In this document: positions 1-8,997 of the stretch, one piece after another | Numbering within the stretch: the stretch's first letter is position 1 | Layout of the letters: each line of letters begins with the position of its first letter | Source of the DNA: an uncultured Angelakisella sp. | GTDB lineage: Bacteria > Bacillota > Clostridia > Oscillospirales > Ruminococcaceae | DNA length: 64,000 nt | NCBI GenBank assembly: GCA_910585535.1 | Contig: CAJUFK010000004.1 | Span: 13,945 to 77,944, forward strand | Direction of reading: 5' to 3' | Notes under the pieces: generated by a model | The model's input: the letters and a program-made list of their open reading frames with translations, nothing else | Database searches by the model: none | Told to the model about the DNA's origin: nothing | Made by a program: the position numbers and the translations under genes

Positions 1-1
1 A

Positions 2-142
2 AATATCCGTATCTGTATTTTGGATGGCATTTCTCCGGAGCCTGTGGTCTATGTCCAATGTCTCTTAATGGCTCTGCTTGCTCTAATAGTCGGATCGTTG
101 GTTTTCCGAAAGAATCAGGATCGTTTCGTCCTGTATCTGTAA
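2..142 (+). CDS. ABC-2 polysaccharide exporter permease, C-terminal end (partial)
   Basis: The open frame enters from the left edge and stops at TAA 140-142, giving the last 46 residues of a membrane protein. A hydrophobic segment (about residues 18-37) is followed by a short basic tail with FRKNQDRF, which is how TagG/RfbA/Wzm-type permeases end. An ABC ATPase of the polysaccharide-export type starts 9 bases later, so the pair would form the exporter that carries the lipid-linked glycan across the membrane. The identity is inferred from this tail and the neighbour only. Confidence 0.7.
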   Translation, partial: NIRICILDGISPEPVVYVQCLLMALLALIVGSLVFRKNQDRFVLYL

Positions 143-151
143 GGGGTGCTT

Positions 152-880
152 ATGAGCAAAACAATGATTGAGGTCAGTGATGTGACCATGCGCTTCCGGA
201 TGAATGCGGACAGGATGATGTCGCTGAAGGAATTTGTGACTACGGCCCTTCAAGGAAAGCTGGAGTATCAAGACTTTACCGCCCTGGATCATGTGTCCTT
301 TGAGGTGAAAAAGGGGGAAACCCTTGGCCTGATCGGGCGGAATGGAGCAGGAAAAAGCACCATCCTGAAGGTCATATCCGGGATATTAAAGCCTACCTCC
401 GGAAGAGTGGTCTGCCACGGAAATGTTGTCCCTATGCTGGAGCTTGGCTCCGGTTTTGATATGGATCTGACCGGTCGGGAAAACATCTTTCTGAATGGGG
501 CGATTCTGGGTTACAGCGAAGAATTTCTGCGGGGAAAGTACGATGAGATTGTAGACTTCTCTGAGTTGGGAGGGTTTATCGATGCCCCCATCCGGAACTA
601 CTCCTCCGGGATGCTGGCGCGGTTGGCTTTTTCGGTGGCTACGGTGGTAAAGCCGGAAATCCTCATTGTGGACGAAATTCTCTCCGTGGGGGATGCCGCC
701 TTCCAGGAGAAAAGCCGAAAGCGGATGGTGGAACTGATGGGCGGCGGAACCACGGTGCTGTTCGTCTCTCATAATATTCAGCAGATCCGCGGGATGTGCC
801 AAAAGGCCCTTTGGCTTGAGCACGGAAGGATGAAGATGCTGGGTAGTGCCAATGAGGTTTGTGATGCGTATGGCGGATGA
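152..880 (+). CDS. Polysaccharide/teichoic acid export ABC transporter ATP-binding protein (Wzt/TagH type)
   Basis: This 242-residue ATPase should energise export of the polymer made by the downstream genes. Walker A GRNGAGKST is at about residues 62-70, the signature SSGM at 151-154, Walker B ILIVDE at 170-175 and the switch histidine at 207. The N-terminal stretch before strand 1 and the SSGM signature are typical of the Wzt/TagH subfamily. It lacks the extra C-terminal glycan-binding domain of long Wzt proteins. The ATG at 152 follows AAGGGG; a GTG at 146 is in frame but too close to that site. The end overlaps the next gene. Confidence 0.92.
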   Translation: MSKTMIEVSDVTMRFRMNADRMMSLKEFVTTALQGKLEYQDFTALDHVSFEVKKGETLGLIGRNGAGKSTILKVISGILKPTSGRVVCHGNVVPMLELGSGFDMDLTGRENIFLNGAILGYSEEFLRGKYDEIVDFSELGGFIDAPIRNYSSGMLARLAFSVATVVKPEILIVDEILSVGDAAFQEKSRKRMVELMGGGTTVLFVSHNIQQIRGMCQKALWLEHGRMKMLGSANEVCDAYGG

Positions 881-1691
881 AACTATAAGGATCTATGTTA
901 TTACCCACAAGGAGTTTTCCCTGCCTGCCACAGAAATTTTGACGCCAATTCGCAGCGACAGAAGGACAGGAGACCACATTGCGACAGAAGAAGCCTATTG
1001 TGAATTGCGGGCGCAATATTGGATCTGGAAGAACCAGGAAGCAATGGATTATGTGGGTTTTTTCCACTTCCGCAGATATCTGGATCTGAGGAAGCGAGCG
1101 GTGCGGCATATACCCTACCACATCACCTGGAGACCGGATCCTTCGCTTTACACAATAGGCCGGTTAAGAGAGTCCCTTGCCGGGTATGATCTTATTGCTC
1201 CGCTTCCGGAACCTATCGGAGAAACGGTCTGGATACGCTACGGAGAAAGCTCCGGACATCGAAGAAAGGATCTGGAGACAGTATTCCGGATTATCGTCGA
1301 AAACTACCCAGAATACCGCTCCGCAGCAGAAAGTTATTTGAATGGAACAGAGGAGTATTACGGCAACATTTACATTATGAAATGGCAACTGTTCCAGCCT
1401 TATTGTCAATGGCTGTTTGATATTTTAAGGGAATTTGACCGACGAACCCCCGACAGACTGGGAAACACCGACGGATATTTGGGAGAGCGCCTGTTTGGAA
1501 TATGGTTTTCTTATCAGAAAAACCATGGGGATATAAAGTGGACGGAAGTGCCAAGAATTCATTTTTGTTGTTACGATGACAAAAAGCATCCCTTTCTGGC
1601 CCTGTGGTTTTTTAATCTTTTTTTTCCGCCGGGAAGTAAAAGACGGCATCGGATCAGAGGTTTTCTGAAAAAGCGAAAAAACGAAAGGTAG
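864..1691 (+). CDS. DUF4422 family protein, probable glycosyltransferase
   Basis: The protein has about 275 residues. Its N-terminus contains ITHKEF, followed by an EAYCELRAQYWIWKN stretch and VGFFHFRRYLDL, the hallmark order of DUF4422 proteins found in capsule loci. The family is generally taken to be glycosyltransferases, but acceptor and donor here are unknown. The ATG at 864 follows GAGG by six bases and overlaps the ATPase gene by 17 bases, implying translational coupling; ATG 870 is an alternative. A basic C-terminus (after about residue 255) may lie at the membrane. Confidence 0.8.
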   Translation: MRMADETIRIYVITHKEFSLPATEILTPIRSDRRTGDHIATEEAYCELRAQYWIWKNQEAMDYVGFFHFRRYLDLRKRAVRHIPYHITWRPDPSLYTIGRLRESLAGYDLIAPLPEPIGETVWIRYGESSGHRRKDLETVFRIIVENYPEYRSAAESYLNGTEEYYGNIYIMKWQLFQPYCQWLFDILREFDRRTPDRLGNTDGYLGERLFGIWFSYQKNHGDIKWTEVPRIHFCCYDDKKHPFLALWFFNLFFPPGSKRRHRIRGFLKKRKNER

Positions 1692-1696
1692 GATAT

Positions 1697-2734
1697 ATGG
1701 AGCCTGTTTTGACCATCGCAGTTCCCACCTATAACATGGAATGGTGTCTGCAGAAAAATCTGTGTACCTATTGCAGCGATATACTGGAGAACCGGCTGGA
1801 AGTTCTCATTCTCAATAATCACTCTACTGATTCCTCCGGAAAAATCGCCAAAACCTTCTGCCAGAAATGGCCAGGTATCTTTCGCCTTTTAGATCGGAAT
1901 ACTCGCGGTTATGGTTCGTCTATTAACGAGGCGCTTCAGGCTGCAAAAGGAAAATACTTCCGCATTGTGGATGCAGATGACTGGGTAAATACCAGCGAAC
2001 TGGAAAAGCTGGTAGAACGGTTGGAGAATTGCCATATCGATATCATCCAAACCGATTATGCGATTGAGGATATGATGACTCATCGGGGAACAACCATAAC
2101 GGCAAAGGAACGGGGCTGCCAGTATGAAGTGGTTTATAACGATTTCCAAGCAGCGATTCGGCTGCTGCCAACCTTGTATTCCACTACCTATCAGACAGAG
2201 TTATTAAGGAGTACAGGATTTTATATGCAGGATGAGACCTTTTTTGTAGATGAGGAATACATTGTGCTGCCTTTTTTCCAGGCAAAGGAAATGATTTGCT
2301 TTCCTTTTGTGGTCTACCATTACCAAGTGGCAAATCCGGAGCAAAGCACTTCCCCCAAAAACCGTGGGAAATATGCCAGTCATCGGGAGCGTGTTTTGAA
2401 ACGACTGATTGAGGAGTACCAAAAAGCCATTTCACAACAGAAGATTATACGGCCTTTTGTGCAGGAATACTGCCTGGAACGCATCCGCCGCGGTGTGGCG
2501 GATCATTTCACCACACTGTATATCTATGTTGAGGATCGCAAAGCCGGAAGAGCTGCAGCCAAGCGTTGGATGAAAGATATCCGTTCCATGGGGTTCGACC
2601 TCCAGTGTCACAGGAAGCGGATGATTTTATTATTATGTAATCTGCTGAAGATAAATCCTGAAGATTATGTAAAGCTGAAAAACCTGAGCACAAAAAGGCT
2701 CCTGAGCTATAAATCAATTTTTAGTAGAGGGTAG
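1697..2734 (+). CDS. Family 2 glycosyltransferase
   Basis: This 345-residue GT-A enzyme opens with LTIAVPTYNMEWCL and has the donor/metal motif DADDW at about residues 92-96. NHSTDSSG near 41-48 is the usual nucleotide-binding stretch. It would transfer one sugar to the lipid-linked oligosaccharide on the cytoplasmic face. The C-terminal third is basic and variable, so specificity cannot be read. It starts 5 bases after the DUF4422 gene, with AAAGGTAGGA upstream. Confidence 0.9.
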   Translation: MEPVLTIAVPTYNMEWCLQKNLCTYCSDILENRLEVLILNNHSTDSSGKIAKTFCQKWPGIFRLLDRNTRGYGSSINEALQAAKGKYFRIVDADDWVNTSELEKLVERLENCHIDIIQTDYAIEDMMTHRGTTITAKERGCQYEVVYNDFQAAIRLLPTLYSTTYQTELLRSTGFYMQDETFFVDEEYIVLPFFQAKEMICFPFVVYHYQVANPEQSTSPKNRGKYASHRERVLKRLIEEYQKAISQQKIIRPFVQEYCLERIRRGVADHFTTLYIYVEDRKAGRAAAKRWMKDIRSMGFDLQCHRKRMILLLCNLLKINPEDYVKLKNLSTKRLLSYKSIFSRG

Positions 2735-2744
2735 GGAAGTGTAA

Positions 2745-4541
2745 TTGGAGCTGCAAAAAATATTGTTTCCGAAGCCGGAAATTTGTATGGCGGAACAACT
2801 ATATTACCGGCCGAACGAACGATGCCGTCTGGATGCCCAAAATTCTATCTTGGTGTTTGAAAAGGACGGCTATGCGGAATTTAACACCTATTTTAACGGG
2901 TTTTCCATGGGGAAATGGAAAAAATATACTATTCTTGAGACGCTGAAGCTGGAAATTGAGATATCCGGCGTTTTTGTTGTTTCACTGGTCAATTATGAGC
3001 TGATCAACGGGGCTGTGGTAGCAAAGGTTGTTGATGAACAGATCATTTCCGCTGCGGACAGGAAACGGTTTACCTTCTCCTATGAGGGATTCCATCAGAA
3101 GGGAATACATGGCTTTATCCTCTGCGCAAATACCTCCCAGGCTATGTTTTTCGGCGGCAGATATTTTACCGATGAGGTTAGCCCGGAACAGCTGCCGGAG
3201 GTTAAGCTGGCGCTGAACATGTGTACCTTCCGGAGAGAAAAATATATCTATCAAAATGTGGCGCGGCTGATGTCTCACTCCTTAGAAAATCCCAAAAGCC
3301 CCCTATATCAAAAGCTGTTCCTTTATATTACCGATAACGCCATGACCCTGGATGAGACCCGCCTGGAAAGCCCCTATATCCATGTGACAAAGCAGAATGC
3401 CTTTGGCAGTGTGGGTGGGTTTACCCGGGGGCTGATCAATATCCTGGATGACCGGGAAGAGCTGGGCCTGACCCACGCGCTGATGCTGGACGATGATATT
3501 GTACTGGATCCGGAGATTCTGTGCCGGGTTTATGTTTTGTTCCGGATGATGAAGGAGGAGTACCGGGAAGCCTGGCTGGGCGGCGGAATGCTGGGACTGG
3601 ACTTCCCCACTTTGCAGACCGAGAGTGGCGGAGTGATTGAGAATGGGGAATATAAGTCACTGAAAGCATATATGGATATCGGAGCCATTTTTAACCTTCT
3701 CTATAACGAAATAGAAGAAGGAGCGAAAATAAATGCGTGGTGGTTCTGTGGAATACCATTGACTTCCATTGCGGAAGACAAACTACCATACCCTGTGTAT
3801 TTCCATTGTGATGATATGGAATACGCAAACCGGTGCTGTCAAAAGCTGATTTTGGTGAATGGTATTTGCGTTTGGCATGAGGAGTTTTTTTATAAACCCA
3901 ATACCTACTATTATGACAGACGAAATTGGGAAATTTTATATGTGCTTCATTTTCCGGCCGAGGCAACGAAAAAACAAGCAAAGAAAAGGCTGGTGAAAAA
4001 TGTTGTCAACGAAATTCTCTGGTATCGATATCGGGATGCTGTGGAAATTATCGATGGTGTATTGGATTTTTTGAAAGGGCCAAATTGGTTGGTTGCTTTT
4101 GATGACAGGGAGAAGTTTGAACAGGTGAGGAAAAATCGTGTTCCTAATGTACCTGTCACCGAGCTTCCAATTCAGTTTGATTATAATCAATATTTGGCAA
4201 GTCTTTCTTACCCTGGAGAGAGGAGACGAAACAGGCTGTTTCGGAAATTGACACTGAATGGCTGGCTTTTACCTGCAAAACGAGATGCGATTGTGCGTGC
4301 GGAAACTCCTTTAACCTATCATTTTTATCGGGCAAAGCGAGTTTTGAATTATTCTGCAAAAACCCATAGCGGGTATATCTCATGCAAAAGCTATTATAAT
4401 GCTATTTGCGTTCTCTGGCAGTTACTCAAAACATTATGGAAAATTGACCTTCAATATAATATTGTAAAACAGGCTTATCAAAGTTCACTGCCGCAATTAA
4501 CAAATAAGGCGTTTTGGAAAAATGTCTATGGAGAAAAGTGA
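2745..4541 (+). CDS. GlfT2-like galactofuranosyltransferase, paralog A
   Basis: The 598-residue protein has the three-part layout of mycobacterial GlfT2: an N-terminal beta-rich domain with NTYFNGFSMGKWKKYT (about 47-62), a GT-A domain, and a C-terminal helical domain. Catalytic-type motifs are LDDDI (DDD about 249-251), a tandem Trp in NAWWF (332-333), CDD in FHCDDME (356-357) and VWHEEF (His about 378). The family uses UDP-galactofuranose, and two UGM genes lie 10 kb downstream. Translation appears to start at TTG 2745, preceded by GGGAAG. It is the first of three tandem paralogs. Confidence 0.87.
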   Translation: MELQKILFPKPEICMAEQLYYRPNERCRLDAQNSILVFEKDGYAEFNTYFNGFSMGKWKKYTILETLKLEIEISGVFVVSLVNYELINGAVVAKVVDEQIISAADRKRFTFSYEGFHQKGIHGFILCANTSQAMFFGGRYFTDEVSPEQLPEVKLALNMCTFRREKYIYQNVARLMSHSLENPKSPLYQKLFLYITDNAMTLDETRLESPYIHVTKQNAFGSVGGFTRGLINILDDREELGLTHALMLDDDIVLDPEILCRVYVLFRMMKEEYREAWLGGGMLGLDFPTLQTESGGVIENGEYKSLKAYMDIGAIFNLLYNEIEEGAKINAWWFCGIPLTSIAEDKLPYPVYFHCDDMEYANRCCQKLILVNGICVWHEEFFYKPNTYYYDRRNWEILYVLHFPAEATKKQAKKRLVKNVVNEILWYRYRDAVEIIDGVLDFLKGPNWLVAFDDREKFEQVRKNRVPNVPVTELPIQFDYNQYLASLSYPGERRRNRLFRKLTLNGWLLPAKRDAIVRAETPLTYHFYRAKRVLNYSAKTHSGYISCKSYYNAICVLWQLLKTLWKIDLQYNIVKQAYQSSLPQLTNKAFWKNVYGEK

Positions 4542-4552
4542 GGGATACACAT

Positions 4553-6409
4553 ATGACGAAGCTGCAAAGCATTTTATTTCCGAAACCCGGCATTTGTTTT
4601 ATACCGGAAATGTTTTATCGTTTGGTTGTAATCCCGGGAAAAGAATACAACCCCTATCACTTTGATGCGCAGGAACAAAGACTCACGATTGATAATGGCG
4701 GGGTTGTCTTTTTTGATACATATTTCAATGGCCTTTCTGTCGGAAAATGGATGAAATATACCACTGTCACTAAATTTGCTCTTGCACTGGAATTTAAGGG
4801 AACTTTTTCTGTTTCCCTGCTGCACTCTAAGTATGTCAACGGGACAGTAGTGCAAAAGGTATTAGCAACAGAGATTATTTTTGCGTCCGAGCAAAGACAA
4901 ATGGTTTTTTCATTCCCAGAGTGTGAACCCCTTGGAGCGATTTCCTTTTCTGTGAATTCATTTGAGGATGGCAGCGTCCTCTATGGAGGGGAGTATATCG
5001 CTGAAGTTTCAGAGAAACCGCGGGAAATCAATTTGGCCTTAAACATTTGCAATTATAAAAGGGAAGAATATATTTACCGGAATATGGAAATCATTCAAAA
5101 ATATATATTGAGCAATTCCGAAAATGAACTGTGCCGCCATCTCTCTGTTTTTGTGGCGGATAACAGCCAATCGGTAGATAGATTACGGCTTCCCCCAAAT
5201 TGTTCCTATGTTTATCCCCAAGGGGATTTTGGAGGCGCCGGGGGTTTTGCGCGAGGTTTAATGGAAATCTTGCGTAAAAAGGAAGAGCTTGGACTTACCC
5301 ATGCTGTTATGATAGACGATGATATCTTATTGGAACCGGATAGCTTGGAACGGTTATACTCTTTTTTACGCTTTATAAAGCCTGCCTATCAAACCGCTTT
5401 TGTAGGAGGTTCTCTCCTGCGCATGGATTTTCAACATGTTCAGACTTGCAATGGAGGAGAATGGACAACAGAGAAGTCATATAGGTTCCATAAGGTTAAT
5501 TTTGACTTGAAAAATCTGGTGGATGTGCTGAAAAATGAGATAGAAGACGGAGCCTCTATCAATGCCTGGTGGTTTCATTGTATTCCACTCTCTGAAATAT
5601 CGCCGGAAAATCTGCCATATCCATTTTTCTTTCATATGGATGATGTGGAGTATGACCTGCGGAATTGTAAACAGGTTATTCATATGAATGGTATCTGCGT
5701 CTGGCATGAACCATTTGAGTACAAACCAGGGTCGCACCTTTCTTATTATAACACAAGGAATATTTTTATAACTCACATGCTCCATTTCCCGGAATGGAAC
5801 CGCCGCGAGGCAGGGCGTTTTTTGTGGAAGGAGTTTTTCCCTTCTCTGTTATTATACCGTTACCGAGAAGCCGAGTTTGTTTTGATAGGGGCAGCGGATT
5901 CCATGAAAGGGCCGGATTGGTTGACTGCACAAGAACCAGAGCTGCTTTTGGAAGACATCCTTTCTCAAGGCTATAAAAAACAGCCCTTAGATGTACTTCC
6001 AATACGGTTAGACTATGGCCAGTATCTTTCTGCTTTTCAAAGCGGGGCGCCGGAAAACAGGTGGAAACGATTACGGCGGCGGTTGAGCATGAACGGGTAT
6101 TTTTTTAAGTCAAAAGGCGAAGCAATTATTCCAATGTATAAACCCGCCATCCGTACCGTCTACCGGGCCAAGCGTGTCTTAAACTACGACCCCGTTACCG
6201 AGCGGGGCTTTATCACCCAAAAAAGCTATAAAGAGGCATTTCGGCTCCTGTGGCGGTATCTCAAGGTGCGGCGGCTGATAAACCAACGGTTCAAAAAGAC
6301 CCGGGAAGAGTATCTGGCCAAATTCCCGGAGATGACGACAAGCGCTTTCTGGTATTCCTATCTGGGCGTGGCCCCCAGAGATGAGGTTGGGAGCGGGGCG
6401 CAGTCATGA
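4553..6409 (+). CDS. GlfT2-like galactofuranosyltransferase, paralog B
   Basis: This second paralog has 618 residues and the same order of motifs: FDTYFNGLSVGKWMKYT in the N-terminal domain, MIDDDI, INAWWF, HMDDVE and VWHEPF. A frame open from 4514 would overlap paralog A, but ATG 4553 has GAGGGA at a good distance and gives the N-terminus matching A and C (KLQSILFPKPGIC against the same region of A). It probably adds galactofuranose with a different linkage or acceptor preference; that is inference. The first half is AT-richer than paralog C. Confidence 0.87.
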   Translation: MTKLQSILFPKPGICFIPEMFYRLVVIPGKEYNPYHFDAQEQRLTIDNGGVVFFDTYFNGLSVGKWMKYTTVTKFALALEFKGTFSVSLLHSKYVNGTVVQKVLATEIIFASEQRQMVFSFPECEPLGAISFSVNSFEDGSVLYGGEYIAEVSEKPREINLALNICNYKREEYIYRNMEIIQKYILSNSENELCRHLSVFVADNSQSVDRLRLPPNCSYVYPQGDFGGAGGFARGLMEILRKKEELGLTHAVMIDDDILLEPDSLERLYSFLRFIKPAYQTAFVGGSLLRMDFQHVQTCNGGEWTTEKSYRFHKVNFDLKNLVDVLKNEIEDGASINAWWFHCIPLSEISPENLPYPFFFHMDDVEYDLRNCKQVIHMNGICVWHEPFEYKPGSHLSYYNTRNIFITHMLHFPEWNRREAGRFLWKEFFPSLLLYRYREAEFVLIGAADSMKGPDWLTAQEPELLLEDILSQGYKKQPLDVLPIRLDYGQYLSAFQSGAPENRWKRLRRRLSMNGYFFKSKGEAIIPMYKPAIRTVYRAKRVLNYDPVTERGFITQKSYKEAFRLLWRYLKVRRLINQRFKKTREEYLAKFPEMTTSAFWYSYLGVAPRDEVGSGAQS

Positions 6410-8202
6410 AAAAGGATTTTATTGAAATTCAGCCGATCCTGTGGCCAAGGGCCGGAATTTGTACCGAGGAATCCCTGTACTTTCGCCGGGATGCCGCAAA
6501 AACAGCCTACATCCCAGGACAGGATGCGCTGGTGTTCCAAGAAAACGGAACCGCCAGCTTTGATACCTACTTCAATGGATTCTCCTATGCCAAATGGAAA
6601 AAATACACCGCCCTTCCTGCCTTGGCTCTGCGGCTGCAAACCCGTGGAGAGTTTCAGGTAACCCTTTTCGGCTGCCAATACCGCAACGGTGCGGTGGTCT
6701 CCCGTGTTTTGACAACCCTCCGGCTTCCGCCGGAGGCGGGGGAATCTATCCTGGAGTTCCGCCCGGATCAGGATTACCTCCTGTGCGGCTTTACATTGCA
6801 GGCCCTTTCCGACGATGTGATGTTTACCGGGGGCAGCTACGGCTGCCTGTGGGAGGAGGAAATCCTTCCCCCGGTGACCATTGCCCTGAATATCTGTACT
6901 TACCATCGGGAACGGTTCGTCCGCACCACCATCCACCGGCTGCGGCGGGAGGTTTGGGAAAAGGAGAATTCTCCCTTGGCAGGCCATCTTCTGGGCTATG
7001 TCACCGATAACGGACAGACCCTGACCCCGCAAGACCTGGGAGGGGCTCCAGTCCGTCTGCTGCGGCAGGACAGCAAAGGGAGCGCGGGCGGCTTTGCCAG
7101 GGGGCAGCTGGAAATTCTGGCGGACAAGGAAGCCTATGGGACAACCCACATGGTCTTTATGGACGATGATATCTCCTTCGATCCCCAAATCCTGCTGCGA
7201 ACTTATTGGTTCCTGCGGTTTTTGCGGGAGGAGTACCGGGAATATTTTCTGGGCGGGGATCTGCTGCGCCTCCACGAACCTGGGAGCCAGGTGGAAAGCG
7301 GCGCCCAATGGGCGGCAGGAATGGTAATGCGTACCAAGCCGGATCTGGATCTGCGGCGGCTGGATCATCTGCTTTTCCACGAAATCGAGGAAAAGGTGGA
7401 TTACCAGGGATGGTGGTACTGCTGTGTTCCCCTGTCAAAGGATATGCCTTTTCCTTTGCCGGTGTATTTTCATCGGGATGATGTGGATTTCGGTCTGCGG
7501 CATAAGGGATTTCTCTTTTTGAACGGTATTGGCGTCTGGCACGATGAGTTTGAGAACAAGCCATCCTCGGTGACGGAATACTTTGACTTCCGAAACCGGC
7601 TGATCATAAACGCCCTTCACTGTCCGGGCTTCGGCGCAAAGGCAGCAGTTCTGGCCCTGGTCAAGGAGACTCTGAAACGGCTGCTGCGATACCGGTATCG
7701 GGAGGCAAAGCTGATTTTGGAGGGCGCGGAGGACTACTGCAAGGGAGCGGAATGGATCCTCTCCCAGGACAGGGTGGAACAATATGAGCGGCTGGTACAA
7801 AAAGGTTACCATCCCCAACCCCTTGCCGCCTGTGTGGAAGGGTTTGATTTGCGGGACTATGAGGGGAACTTGCGGCATCTCCCCCTCCTTCCGAAGCGGA
7901 AAAGACTGCTGCGGTGTCTGCTCGGTTTTTTGCTGCCCGCAAAATACACCCGCTCAGTCCCTATGTTTATGCCATCTATTGATTGTTTCTACCGGGCGAA
8001 ACGGGTCATCAACTACAACTCTGCTGCCGAGCAGGCCTTTGTTACCGAAAAGAGCCTGTCTGTAACCTTATCCGTTACCGGAGAACTTCTTTCGGCTTGT
8101 ATCCGCCTCTTGCGGCAGTATGACCCAGTGGCGGCGGAATGGCGGAGCCGCCAAAAGGAGCTTACCAGTTTGGAGTTTTGGGAAAAGCATTTCGATATAT
8201 AG
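6406..8202 (+). CDS. GlfT2-like galactofuranosyltransferase, paralog C
   Basis: The third paralog has 598 residues and overlaps the stop of paralog B as ATGA. Motifs are FDTYFNGFSYAKWKKYT, FMDDDI, YQGWWY (in place of NAWWF), HRDDVDF and VWHDEF, so the metal and base residues are retained. The GGFARGQLEIL helix after the nucleotide-binding region matches the other two. It is the most GC-rich of the three. Conservation of both Trp and all acidic residues argues that it is active. Confidence 0.87.
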   Translation: MKKDFIEIQPILWPRAGICTEESLYFRRDAAKTAYIPGQDALVFQENGTASFDTYFNGFSYAKWKKYTALPALALRLQTRGEFQVTLFGCQYRNGAVVSRVLTTLRLPPEAGESILEFRPDQDYLLCGFTLQALSDDVMFTGGSYGCLWEEEILPPVTIALNICTYHRERFVRTTIHRLRREVWEKENSPLAGHLLGYVTDNGQTLTPQDLGGAPVRLLRQDSKGSAGGFARGQLEILADKEAYGTTHMVFMDDDISFDPQILLRTYWFLRFLREEYREYFLGGDLLRLHEPGSQVESGAQWAAGMVMRTKPDLDLRRLDHLLFHEIEEKVDYQGWWYCCVPLSKDMPFPLPVYFHRDDVDFGLRHKGFLFLNGIGVWHDEFENKPSSVTEYFDFRNRLIINALHCPGFGAKAAVLALVKETLKRLLRYRYREAKLILEGAEDYCKGAEWILSQDRVEQYERLVQKGYHPQPLAACVEGFDLRDYEGNLRHLPLLPKRKRLLRCLLGFLLPAKYTRSVPMFMPSIDCFYRAKRVINYNSAAEQAFVTEKSLSVTLSVTGELLSACIRLLRQYDPVAAEWRSRQKELTSLEFWEKHFDI

Positions 8203-8214
8203 GAGGTAAAAAAG

Positions 8215-8997
8215 ATGAAAGTGGTACTTCTGGCCGGAGGCTACGGCACAAGAATATCCGAAGAATCCCAGTTCAAACCCAAGCCCATGGTGGAGCTGGG
8301 GGGCAAGCCGATCCTCTGGCATATTATGAAGCTGTATTCTCATCACGGCTTCAATGAGTTTATTATCTGCGCAGGGTATAAGCAGCATGTCATCAAGGAG
8401 TATTTTGCGGATTACTTCCTGCACACCTCGGATATTACATACGACTTTACCGGCGGTAAAAACGAGATGATTGTCCACCGCAACGCCTCTGAACCCTGGA
8501 AGGTCACAGTGGTGGACACCGGCCTTGGAACGATGACCGGCGGCCGGGTGCGCCGGGTGAGGGACTACATTGGCGATGAAGCCTTTATGCTCACCTATGG
8601 CGATGGTGTCTCGAACCTGGACATTACCAAGCTGCTGAACTTCCATCGCTCCCACGGCAAAATGGTTACGATGTCCGCCTACAACGCCGGTCAGCGATTC
8701 GGCGTGTTGGACATCGCTGGGGACGGGCAAATCCGGGACTTTCGGGAGAAGACCCAAGGAGATGGCAATATGATCAACATCGGCTTTATGGTTTGCCAGC
8801 CGGAGTTTTTCGATTATATCGATGGGGATGACACCGTTCTGGAAAAGACTCCCCTGGAAACTGTGGCAAAGATGGGGCAGCTAATGGCCTACCGTCACGA
8901 AGGATTTTGGCAGTGCATGGATACGGTGCGGGAAAAAGAACAGTTGGAGCGGCTTTGGGCTAAGGGACAGGCTCCCTGGAAAGTATGGGCCGATTGA
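8215..8997 (+). CDS. rfbF: Glucose-1-phosphate cytidylyltransferase
   Basis: This 260-residue nucleotidyltransferase makes CDP-glucose from CTP and glucose-1-phosphate. The N-terminal signature LLAGGYGTRISEES, followed by KPKPMVELGGKPILWHIMK, is diagnostic for RfbF/DdhA rather than RmlA or GalU. The length is normal for the family. A strong TAGGAGG precedes ATG 8215. The 4,6-dehydratase that uses its product starts at its stop codon. Confidence 0.95.
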   Translation: MKVVLLAGGYGTRISEESQFKPKPMVELGGKPILWHIMKLYSHHGFNEFIICAGYKQHVIKEYFADYFLHTSDITYDFTGGKNEMIVHRNASEPWKVTVVDTGLGTMTGGRVRRVRDYIGDEAFMLTYGDGVSNLDITKLLNFHRSHGKMVTMSAYNAGQRFGVLDIAGDGQIRDFREKTQGDGNMINIGFMVCQPEFFDYIDGDDTVLEKTPLETVAKMGQLMAYRHEGFWQCMDTVREKEQLERLWAKGQAPWKVWAD

